A stretch of DNA of 64,000 nt from positions 124,001-188,000 of the forward strand of contig WYBT01000019.1 in the NCBI GenBank assembly GCA_011525785.1, in the 5' to 3' direction. Each line of letters begins with the position of its first letter. Position 1 is the stretch's first letter. This stretch comes from Planctomycetaceae bacterium (GTDB lineage Bacteria; Planctomycetota; UBA1135; GCA-002686595). The position numbers were made by a program, and so were the translations under genes. This document shows positions 8,705 to 15,626 of this stretch, piece after piece. The notes under the pieces were generated by a model, which searched no databases, was not told where the DNA came from, and saw only the letters and a list, made by a program, of their open reading frames with translations.

Positions 8705-9493
8705 CTACCGCACTGGCGAGAAGCTCCACGACAATGAGTAGGTCGTTCCCGATGCTGTGTTGGGCTTCAGTTCGATGAGCGCGATCTCGCCCGCCGCGAC
8801 GGTCACCGGGGCGCTCGAGACCGTCTTGCCGCACGGAACGCGGCTGTCGTGCGTGTGGTAGCGCTCGGAGCCGTCCGAACGGAGCACGCGCGGGCGAGTG
8901 AGGCCGTTGCGCTGCCCCTTCACGGTTTCGCACGTCGCTTCGACCGAGAAGGTCAACGTGCCATCGACGGTCGCGTGGAGCGCGAAAAGGTCGACGCGAT
9001 CGTCGCCCCAACCGACGCGGCCCGTGAGTGAACCGCTCGAACTCAGCACGCTTGCCCGCGCGGGCTGGTCGTTCGGCTCGAGGTCTGCGTTGACGGGAGT
9101 CGGAGGCTTCTGCGGCGGCGGGGCCTGCTGCTCGGGCAACTCGACTTGAACGGGCCCGGGGATAGGCTCGGGGATGGACTCGGGGCGCGGCTTCGGCGCC
9201 GGATAGGGCTTCGGATCAGGGACCGGCTCAGGCGTCGGATCCGGCGCCGGCCTGGGAGTTGGCGCGTCTGGTTGAGGACCGCGTTTGTCATCCAACTCGG
9301 GCGCGTCGTTTCCCTGCCGGCCGGCGTGCGACACGTAGATCTGCCCAAGCAGCCCCGCCGAGGCCGTGATGATCGCCCCCACGACGGCGGGCTTCATCCA
9401 GAGCGGCTTGCGTCGCGGCGGTTCGCTCGTCGCTTCGACTCGCGGTTGCGGCGTGGTCGAGTGCTCGCGCTTTTCGATCGGTTCGTGGCTCAT
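8705..9493 (-). CDS. Membrane-anchored protein with Pro-rich stalk and PPC-like domain (262 aa)
   Basis: Order: a short cytoplasmic N-terminus, one membrane helix around residues 33-54 (MKPAVVGAIITASAGLLGQI), a long proline-rich spacer of Pro-Glu/Pro-Lys/Pro-Asp pairs (about residues 70-130), and a C-terminal beta domain. That domain has the bacterial pre-peptidase C-terminal (PPC) pattern: NDQPARASVLSSSGSLTGRV, DRVDLFALHATVDGTLTFSV. Two cysteines (CETVKG, VPCGKT) may pair. The spacer resembles TonB-like rods that cross a periplasm. No partner gene is adjacent, so the role is unknown. Confidence 0.75.
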   Translation of the reverse strand: MSHEPIEKREHSTTPQPRVEATSEPPRRKPLWMKPAVVGAIITASAGLLGQIYVSHAGRQGNDAPELDDKRGPQPDAPTPRPAPDPTPEPVPDPKPYPAPKPRPESIPEPIPGPVQVELPEQQAPPPQKPPTPVNADLEPNDQPARASVLSSSGSLTGRVGWGDDRVDLFALHATVDGTLTFSVEATCETVKGQRNGLTRPRVLRSDGSERYHTHDSRVPCGKTVSSAPVTVAAGEIALIELKPNTASGTTYSLSWSFSPVR

Positions 9494-9598
9494 GACTCAA
9501 TGGCTCCGCCGGTGGGGGACCAGCAACAACCCGCGCCTGAACAAGCAGGCCGCAGCGGCGTTGCGCCGTGCGGCCCGCGAGTGAAGTCCGACTCAGTC

Positions 9599-9976
9599 CT
9601 AGTAGATCGGGTCGTTGTCGATGAACACGCCGTTGCGGCGGATCTCGTAGTTGCCGCCGGCCATGTTGTGGTTGAAGCAGTAGAAGTTGAAGCGGATCGA
9701 GACCTGGCCGCCGGAGTGGATCACGACCGAGCCCACGCGGAGATCGCCTGCGTAGTAGCGGTCGCACCACCAGCCGATCGTCCGGCTGGACAAGACGTTC
9801 CCGTACCTGTCGCGGAACGTGACGACGTCATTGAGGTAGCCCGTGGCGGTCCCACGGTCCAAGGCGTAGGCGAAGTTCGGGCTCTGCGCGGAGCGCAAGC
9901 GCGACTCGTCGTACTGAGCGGACGCGACGCCGGCGAGAGCCGGAAGAGCAAGCAGTGCGATGGCGAAACGATTCAT
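9599..9976 (-). CDS. Small exported protein of unknown function (125 aa)
   Basis: A clear Sec signal peptide (MNRFAIALLALPALAGVASA, cleavage before QYDES) is followed by a roughly 105-residue mature protein rich in aromatic and beta-prone residues (TIGWWCDRYYAGDLRVGS, VSIRFNFYCFNHN). It contains two cysteines that could form a disulphide. ATG at 9976 is supported by the Shine-Dalgarno-like AAGGAACCAAG just upstream. It is not a member of any family I can name. It is divergent from the following kinase gene. Confidence 0.75.
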   Translation of the reverse strand: MNRFAIALLALPALAGVASAQYDESRLRSAQSPNFAYALDRGTATGYLNDVVTFRDRYGNVLSSRTIGWWCDRYYAGDLRVGSVVIHSGGQVSIRFNFYCFNHNMAGGNYEIRRNGVFIDNDPIY

Positions 9977-10134
9977 CTTGGTTCCTTGCCGCACTCGGGG
10001 TTGAGGTTGTTGAAGTCGGTTGCCGAGCGCGAGCACGACGAGCAAAGGCCGCCGCGCGTTCGGCGGTCGCGCGAAGCGTGAAATGCGCGCTGGCGGCGCG
10101 GACTTGCGATCCCGTGCGCCTGGTGGGCGCGCGC

Positions 10135-10140
10135 TATGCT
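10135..10140 (+). promoter_or_regulatory. Candidate -10 element (TATGCT) of first duplicated kinase gene
   Basis: TATGCT ends 10 nt before ATG 10151, within a block (GGTGCGCGCTATGCTCCCG-like) repeated almost exactly before the paralogous kinase at 15607. No ribosome-binding site is seen between it and the ATG, which fits a leaderless transcript. Confidence 0.45.
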
Positions 10141-10150
10141 CCCGCGCGCC

Positions 10151-12811
10151 ATGACCGACGCTTCCCGCGCGAATCAAGGCGAACCGACGAACCCGCTCGA
10201 TCGGCTCGCGAACAAGCTCCAAGACGTCAACACCGCCGATGCGGAGCTCGGCGAGGTCGAGCTCAAGCCGTTCGTCGGTGATCGCAAGAAGGTCTCGCCC
10301 GGCCACGAGCGCCTCGGCGACTTCGAGCTGCTCGAGAGCCTCGGCGAGGGCGGCATGGGCGCGGTCTATCGCGCGCGCCAGCGTTCGCTGGACAAGCTCG
10401 TCGCGGTCAAGGTCATCCGCCCCGACTTCGCCTTCGACGTATCGCGCGTCGCGCGCTTCCGCGGCGAGGCGCTGGCCGCGTCGAAGGTGCAGCACCCCGG
10501 CATCGTGTCGGTGCACTTCGTCGGCGAGCAGGACGGCGTGCACTACATCGCCCAGGAGCTGGTGCCCAACGGTCGCACGCTCAAGAACCTGATCGAGGAG
10601 TGGCGCAAGGCGCCGCCGCCCGATCACGTGCGTCGGGCGGCCGCCCTGTTCGTTCAGATCGCCGACGCGCTGTCGGCGGTCCACGCGGCGAACGTGGTGC
10701 ACCGCGACATCAAGCCCAGCAACATCCTGCTCACGCCGCAGGATGAGCCGAAAGTCGCCGACTTCGGCCTGGCCAAGGACCTCGATGGACCGCGCCTGTC
10801 GAGGACGGATGCTTCGCCGGGCACGCTCGAATACATGAGCCCGGAGCAGGTCGAGCGGCGCGGCGGTGCGATCGACGCGCGCACCGACGTCTACGCGCTC
10901 GGCGTCACCTTGTACGAGGCGCTGACCCTCACGCGCTGGGTTCCCGAGGTGACGGATCTCGAGAAGATGCGGATCATCGTCGAGGAGCAGATGCGCGATC
11001 TGCGCACTGTCCGCGCTGCCATCCCGACCGAGCTCTCGCTCATCTGCCGCAAGGCGGCCGAGAAGGAGCCGCACCGTCGCTACCAGTCGATGGCGGACTT
11101 CGCCGCGGATCTGCGGCGGTACCTCGCCAACGAGCCGATCCTCGCGCAGCCGCCGTCGGTCGTGCGGCGGGCGCAGTTGTGGGCCAAGCGCAACGTCGTC
11201 GCGGCAGCGCTCTCGATTGCAGCGGTCGTCGTCGTGGTTACGGCGGGTGTCTCGGTCAGCGTCGTACTCGCCAAGAACGACGAACTTGAGCTCACCGCGA
11301 AGGAGCGCGACGCGCAGGCACGCCAAGCAACGGAGAAAGCCAAGCTTGCGCAGGACGAGGCGACGAGAGCCAATCAGCAGGCTGAAGAGGCGAAGCGCAA
11401 TGCCGCGGAGACGGCGCTCGTGGCCGAGTTCCAGTCGCGAATGCTGTCGGATCTATCCGTCGACGAGTTCGGTCACACCATGATGGTTGAACTGCACAGA
11501 GACCTTCGGCACAACATGGAGCGCATCGGCCGCAGCCCGGAGGAGATAGAACAGACCACGGCGTCGGTCGCTGAAGCCCTGCGCATGGCGAACCCGACCA
11601 ACGTCGCTCAGCGGTTGCTCGAGAAGTCGATCTTCGAGCCGGCCGTGCACACGCTCGAGAAGGAGTACGCCGATAAGCCGCTGCTCGCTGCCACTATCCA
11701 GACGCCGCTGGCAGAGGCATGTCGCGCGCTTGGATTGCTCGAGTTAGGCGAACGAGTGGCTCGCGCGGCCGTGGAGATTCGACGTGCGGGGCTTGGAGAC
11801 ACACATCCCGATCAGCTCAGTTCAATCAACAATCTCGCGTTGCTCCTCCAGGATCAGGGCAAGCTCGCCGAGGCTGCGCCGCTGTTCCGCGAAGCGCTGG
11901 CTGGCCGTCGCGCCAAGCTCGGCGACCAGCATCCCTCAACGCTCACGTCGATCAACAACTTCGCGTCGCTCCTCCAGGCTCATGGCACGTTCGCTGAGGC
12001 CGAGCCGCTGCTCCGCGAAGCGCTGGCTGGCCGTCGCGCCAAGCTCGGCGACGAACATCCCTCAACGCTCACGGCGATCAACAACTTGGCGTCGCTCCTC
12101 TACACTCAAGGCAATCTTGCCGAGGCCGAGCCGCTGCTCCGCGAAGCGCTGGCTGGCTGTCGCGCCAAGCTCGGCGACGAACATCCCTCGACGCTCACGT
12201 CGATCAACAACCTCGCGTTGCTCCTGCAGGCTCAGGGCAAGTTTGCCGAGGCCGAGCCGCTGCTCCGCGAAGCGCTGGCTGGCCGTCGCGCCAAGCTCGG
12301 CGACGAACATCCCGACACGCACACGTCGATCTACAACTTCGCGTCGCTCCTCTACACTCAGGGCAAGCTTGCAGAGGCCGAGCCGCTGTTTCGCGAAGCG
12401 CTGGCTGGCCGTCGCGCCACGCTCGGCGACGAACACCCCTACACGCTCACGTCTATCGGCCACTTCGCCGTGCTCCTTCAGGCTCTGGGCAGGCTTGCTG
12501 AGGCCGAGCCGCGGTACCGAGAAGCGCTGGCTGGCTATCGCGCCAAGCTCGGCGACGAGCATCCCGACACGCTCACTTCGATCAACAACTTCGCGGCGAT
12601 TCTCCAGGCTCAGGGCAAGTTCGCTGAGGCCGAGCCGCTGTTCCACGAAGCGCTCGCGGGCAGTCGAGTCACGCTCGGCGACGAGCATCCCGACACCCGG
12701 ACGACGGTCCGCAATCTGGACTCCCTGTACGAGGCGTGGCACGCCGCGGAGCCGAACGCAGGCCACGACCAGCAAGCTGCCGGACTGCGCAAATTGTTCC
12801 GCGAGCAATAG
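10151..12811 (+). CDS. Ser/Thr protein kinase with 42-residue TPR array, paralogue 1 (886 aa)
   Basis: N-terminal region of about 45 residues, then a Hanks kinase: ESLGEGGMGAVYRAR, VAVKVIRPDF, HRDIKPSNILL, ADFGLAKDLDG, MSPEQVERR. A membrane helix (AALSIAAVVVVVTAGVSVSVVL, about residues 357-378) leads into a coiled coil (ERDAQARQATEKAKLAQ) and a long C-terminal region with seven or more TPR_12/kinesin-light-chain-like units of 42 residues (SINNLALLLQAQGKFAEAE). TPRs probably sense a protein ligand outside the membrane. The start is ATG 10151; ATG 10136 is in frame five codons earlier. The N-lobe and the membrane/coil segment are almost identical in DNA to the kinase at 15623, while the C-lobe and TPR part differ, suggesting a duplicated and partly homogenised pair. 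Confidence 0.9.
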   Translation: MTDASRANQGEPTNPLDRLANKLQDVNTADAELGEVELKPFVGDRKKVSPGHERLGDFELLESLGEGGMGAVYRARQRSLDKLVAVKVIRPDFAFDVSRVARFRGEALAASKVQHPGIVSVHFVGEQDGVHYIAQELVPNGRTLKNLIEEWRKAPPPDHVRRAAALFVQIADALSAVHAANVVHRDIKPSNILLTPQDEPKVADFGLAKDLDGPRLSRTDASPGTLEYMSPEQVERRGGAIDARTDVYALGVTLYEALTLTRWVPEVTDLEKMRIIVEEQMRDLRTVRAAIPTELSLICRKAAEKEPHRRYQSMADFAADLRRYLANEPILAQPPSVVRRAQLWAKRNVVAAALSIAAVVVVVTAGVSVSVVLAKNDELELTAKERDAQARQATEKAKLAQDEATRANQQAEEAKRNAAETALVAEFQSRMLSDLSVDEFGHTMMVELHRDLRHNMERIGRSPEEIEQTTASVAEALRMANPTNVAQRLLEKSIFEPAVHTLEKEYADKPLLAATIQTPLAEACRALGLLELGERVARAAVEIRRAGLGDTHPDQLSSINNLALLLQDQGKLAEAAPLFREALAGRRAKLGDQHPSTLTSINNFASLLQAHGTFAEAEPLLREALAGRRAKLGDEHPSTLTAINNLASLLYTQGNLAEAEPLLREALAGCRAKLGDEHPSTLTSINNLALLLQAQGKFAEAEPLLREALAGRRAKLGDEHPDTHTSIYNFASLLYTQGKLAEAEPLFREALAGRRATLGDEHPYTLTSIGHFAVLLQALGRLAEAEPRYREALAGYRAKLGDEHPDTLTSINNFAAILQAQGKFAEAEPLFHEALAGSRVTLGDEHPDTRTTVRNLDSLYEAWHAAEPNAGHDQQAAGLRKLFREQ
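11797..12720 (+). repeat. 126-bp in-frame tandem repeats encoding 42-aa TPR units
   Basis: The block beginning CTGGCTGGCCGTCGCGCC recurs every 126 bp (11896, 12022, 12148 and onward), about seven units in all. Identity between the central units is very high at the DNA level, including silent positions, so they look like recent expansion or conversion. The outer units are more diverged. Copy number is likely to vary between strains. Confidence 0.88.
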
Positions 12812-12821
12812 GCAACTCTGG

Positions 12822-13134
12822 CGAGTACGGAGCGAGGCTCGCCCTTCCACGATTCGCTCGAGGCGGTGAGCACGGAGAACCCGAACTCGCCGGTGGCCGC
12901 CCAGGACACCGACGACTGAATTCGAGTTTCGCTGCATCCTCGGCCCGCGCCGTTCGTCTCTGTTCGCGAGGAGGGCACGGCGGCGGACGGCTCGACTTGG
13001 CCGCGGGGACGCGAAGGACACTTGGCAGCACGTGATGAACCGCGGCATCGCGCGACGCACGGTGTTCGAGAGCGGCGCGGACGTGTGTTACTTCCTCGCG
13101 CGGCTTGCGCAGGCCGTACGCGCGGGTTGGATCG
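12822..13134 (+). pseudogene. Y1/REP-associated transposase unit, copy A (5' part only)
   Basis: The unit opens with about 200 bp of leader containing CACCGACGACTGAATTCGAG (12908-12927), then a reading frame with TWQHVMNRGIARRTVFESG, DVCYFLARLAQAVRAGWIE. That is the N-terminal part of a Y1_Tnp (IS200-like, REP-associated) transposase. It stops abruptly after GWIEE because copy B begins there. No catalytic region remains. Present as one of three related units between and before the two kinases. Confidence 0.72.
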
Positions 13135-13135
13135 A

Positions 13136-13726
13136 GGAGTACGGAGTCAGGCTCTCCCCTCCACGATTCGCACGCCTGGCGGCGAACACGGACAACCCGA
13201 TCCTGCGCGCCGCAGTCCAGGACACCGACGACTGAATTCGAGCTTCGCTGCAACCTCCGCCCGCGCCGTTCGTCTCTGTTCCCGAGGAGGGGACGTCGGC
13301 GAGCGGCTCGACTTGGACGCGGGGACGCGAAGGACACTCGGTATGACGTGATGAATCGCGGCATCGCGCGGAGCACGCTGTTCGAGAGCGGGGCGGACGT
13401 GCGTTACTTACTCGCACAGCTTGCGCGGGCCGTACGCGCGGGCTGGATCGAGGTCCACGCGTTCTGCCTGATGACCCCGCGCCTCCAATTGCTCGTCCGT
13501 AGTCCCGCCGGCGCGCTGTCGACGGCGATGCGCGCGGTGCAGAACGACTACGTGCGCTCGCTCAACCGCGGGCGGCGGCGCGACGGAGCGCTGTTCCGAG
13601 GACGCTCTCGCTCCAAGATGGTCGAAGGGCTGCCTACCGCGAGCAGCTCGTGCGCCACCTCGACTTCAACCCCGCGCTCGCCGGCGTTGTTTGCTCGCCC
13701 AGCTTGGCTCAGAACCCGCGGGGTGT
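13136..13726 (+). pseudogene. Y1/REP-associated transposase unit, copy B (frameshifted)
   Basis: Same leader as copy A (CACCGACGACTGAATTCGAG at 13223-13242), then VMNRGIARSTLFESGADV, VHAFCLMTPRLQLLVRSP, STAMRAVQNDYVRSLNRG, GALFRGRSRSKMVEG. A single-base deletion near 13630 relative to copy C moves YREQLVRHLDFNPALAGVV into another frame. The HUH-type metal motif normally read as HFHLL is replaced by RLQLL. The unit ends 5 bp before the stop of the neighbouring ATPase gene. It is a dead copy. Confidence 0.75.
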
Positions 13727-13730
13727 TCGA

Positions 13731-14894
13731 TCACAGCGCCTTGATCTCGCCCGCCCACAGGCGCCGCAGGAACGTCGCGATCGGCAGCACCTCGATGCCG
13801 TCCTCGGTGACGCGCGCGCGGGGGGCGCGGCAGACGAGGATGCGGCGGCTCGAGCGATGCTCTTCGCCCCAGGCACGCAGGCCGCGCAGGTGGTCGCTCG
13901 TGGCCGTCTCGCTGGACTTGGCTTCGATCGCGACTTCGGCGTCACCGAGCACGAAGTCGACCTCGAACCCCGACGCGGTGCGCCAGTACGAGAGCGCTCG
14001 CTTGTCGCGGCTGTAGCTCAGGTGCGCGCGCAGCTCCATGAACACGAAGTGCTCGAACGCCGCGCCGAAGTCGGCGGAACCTGGCTGCGGCGCGCCACGG
14101 TGCGCGAGCTCGTTCACTAGGCCGACATCGAAGAAGTAGAAGCGCGGCGACTCGATGACGCGCCGCTTGGGGCGTTTGCGCCACGCGGGCACCCAAACGC
14201 CGATCAAGGTGTCGACCAGGACTTCGAACCACGAGCGCACGGTGTTCGCGGCCACGCCGACTTCGCGGGCAACGCTCGTGTAGTTCACGATTTGTCCGTT
14301 GCTCAGCGCAGCCACCTCGAGGAAGCGCTGGAAGGTCGGCAGGTTGCGCGAGAGCGCTTCGGCCAGCACCTCTTCGCGCAGGTAGTCGCCGACGTAGGCG
14401 CTGATGAGCGGGGCAGGCTCGCCTGAAAGGTAGTGCGGCGGGAGCAGCCCGTGGGAGAGCGCGCGTTCGAGCGAGAAGTCGTCGAGCTCCGCGCTGACCA
14501 GTGGGAAGAGCTCGCGTCGAACCGCGCGGCCGCCGAGCAGGTTGCCGCCGCCGCGCAGCAGCTTGCGCGGGCTCGAGCCGGTGAGGATGAAGCGCAGCCC
14601 GCGTCGGCTGTGCAGCGAGTGGACCTCGTCGAGCAGTTCGGGGAGCTTCTGGATCTCGTCGACGATGATCGGCTGCGGCTGGGTCGCACCGGTCCAGCCC
14701 AGGGCCTCGCACTCCTGGCTCAGGAGGCCCGGATCGGCGTTCAGCCGGCGGAACTCGGCCGCGCGCAGCAGGTCGTAGTACGGGGCCTTGGGGAACAAGC
14801 TGCGCAGGAGCGTGCTCTTGCCCGACTGGCGCGGACCCCACAGGAAGCACGTGGTGCTCGACAGATCCGCCGCAGTGACGACGCGGTTTATCAT
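13731..14894 (-). CDS. AAA ATPase with DUF4143 domain (387 aa)
   Basis: The N-terminal AAA_14-like ATPase has the P-loop GPRQSGKSTLLRSLFP, Walker B IIVDEIQKLPELLDEV, and the sensor FILTGSSPRKL. A winged-helix region (NYTSVAREVGVAANTVRSW) and the C-terminal DUF4143 nuclease-like region (FEHFVFMELRAHL, FEVDFVLGDAEVAIEAKSS) follow; the latter's E/D-xAK arrangement resembles the PD-(D/E)XK fold. Proteins of this family are common, mobile, and of uncertain role. ATG at 14894 (MINRVV) was chosen; TAAACT on the coding strand (14905-14910) sits exactly 10 nt upstream, again leaderless-like. It lies between decayed transposase units, so acquisition is plausible. Confidence 0.88.
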   Translation of the reverse strand: MINRVVTAADLSSTTCFLWGPRQSGKSTLLRSLFPKAPYYDLLRAAEFRRLNADPGLLSQECEALGWTGATQPQPIIVDEIQKLPELLDEVHSLHSRRGLRFILTGSSPRKLLRGGGNLLGGRAVRRELFPLVSAELDDFSLERALSHGLLPPHYLSGEPAPLISAYVGDYLREEVLAEALSRNLPTFQRFLEVAALSNGQIVNYTSVAREVGVAANTVRSWFEVLVDTLIGVWVPAWRKRPKRRVIESPRFYFFDVGLVNELAHRGAPQPGSADFGAAFEHFVFMELRAHLSYSRDKRALSYWRTASGFEVDFVLGDAEVAIEAKSSETATSDHLRGLRAWGEEHRSSRRILVCRAPRARVTEDGIEVLPIATFLRRLWAGEIKAL

Positions 14895-14920
14895 GATAAT
14901 CCGCAGTTTAGCTGCGGATT
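14888..14920. promoter_or_regulatory. Palindrome and perfect hairpin over the ATPase start region
   Basis: TTATCATGATAA (14888-14899) is a 12-bp palindrome covering the start codon, and AATCCGCAG-TTTAG-CTGCGGATT (14898-14920) is a perfect 9-bp inverted repeat with a 5-bp spacer covering the presumed -10. Such an A+T-rich dyad in a 70% G+C region is a plausible operator for autoregulation of the ATPase gene. Function is inferred from position only. Confidence 0.5.
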
Positions 14921-14933
14921 GGTCATGGTGGCC

Positions 14934-15161
14934 AGAGCACGGAGTCACAGAGCACCCAGCCTGGCTCTCCCTCCACGGCTTGCGCGCCAGGCGGTGAGCA
15001 CTGACAACTCAACCTTGCCCGCCGCCGTCGCGGACACCGACGACTGACTCGAGCTTCGCTGCAACCCTCGCTGGCGCCGTTCGTCTCTGTTCGCGAGAGG
15101 GCGATGTCGGCGAGCGGCTCGACTTGGACGCGGGGACGCGAAGGACAGTTGGCATCACGTG
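14934..15161 (+). repeat. Leader part of Y1-transposase unit, copy C
   Basis: This stretch repeats the non-coding leader seen in copies A and B: GGCTCTCCCTCCACGG, GCGGTGAGCACTGACAAC, GACACCGACGACTGACTCGAG, and CTCGACTTGGACGCGGGGAC. It precedes the transposase-like frame starting at 15162. The match of leader plus gene in three places shows the whole unit, not just the gene, was copied. Confidence 0.65.
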
Positions 15162-15626
15162 ATGAGCCGCCGGATCGCCCGACGCACGGTGCTCGAGAGC
15201 GGCGCGGACGTGCGCTCCTTCCTCGCACAGCTTGCGCGGGCCGTACTCGCGGGCTGGATCGAGGTCCACGCGTTCTGCCTGATGACCGCGCACTACCAAT
15301 TGCTCGTCCGCAGTCCGGCCGGCGCGCTGTCGACGGCGATGCGCGCGGTGCAGAACCAATACGTGCGCTGGTTCAACCGCGGGCGGCGGAGCGACGGATC
15401 GCTGTTCCGCGGGCGCGTTCGCTCCGAGGCGGTCGAAGGACTCGCCTACCGCGAGCAGCTCGCGCGCTACATCGACTTCAACCCCGCACTCGCCGGCGTT
15501 GTGTGCACGCCCAGCCGCTGCCCGCATGGGAGCGCGCGCTGGGATGCACTCGATCGGTGGCGCCGTCGGCGGAGTGTGGAGAAGCCCAGCCCAATTCGGT
15601 GCGCGCTATGCTCCCGCGCGCCATGA
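15162..15626 (+). CDS. Y1/REP-associated transposase-like protein, copy C (154 aa, probably inactive)
   Basis: The longest copy of the unit: MSRRIARRTVLESGADV, GWIEVHAFCLMTAHYQLLV, STAMRAVQNQYVRWFNRG, SLFRGRVRSEAVEGLAYRE, YIDFNPALAGVV. Order and motifs are those of REP-associated tyrosine transposases, including a Tyr before the DFNP segment that would be the nucleophile. The metal motif reads HYQLL instead of HxHLL, so the second histidine is lost and activity is doubtful. The open frame ends at 15626, overlapping the ATG of the second kinase by four bases. A GTG at 15159 is an alternative start. The neighbourhood suggests the unit once inserted just upstream of the kinase. Confidence 0.6.
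   Translation: MSRRIARRTVLESGADVRSFLAQLARAVLAGWIEVHAFCLMTAHYQLLVRSPAGALSTAMRAVQNQYVRWFNRGRRSDGSLFRGRVRSEAVEGLAYREQLARYIDFNPALAGVVCTPSRCPHGSARWDALDRWRRRRSVEKPSPIRCALCSRAP
15607..15612 (+). promoter_or_regulatory. Candidate -10 element (TATGCT) of second duplicated kinase gene
   Basis: Same TATGCT-10 nt-ATG arrangement as at 10135-10151, including the spacer CCCGCGCGCC. This element lies inside the end of the transposase-like frame. Confidence 0.45.

Noticed and set aside
11797..12720. CRISPR-like impression from regular repeats
   Set aside because: The 126-bp units are in-frame TPR codons with no short spacers; likewise 59064-60470 (201 bp) and 20800-21330 (99 bp).
12062..13060. 332-codon minus-strand frame with regular repeats over the TPR array
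   Set aside because: Its repeats simply mirror the 126-bp TPR repeats; the plus strand encodes proper TPR helices.
15104..15622. Upstream in-frame extension of the second kinase (173 residues)
   Set aside because: It translates the Y1-transposase unit in a wrong frame; the paralogous kinase begins at the matching ATG after the same TATGCT.
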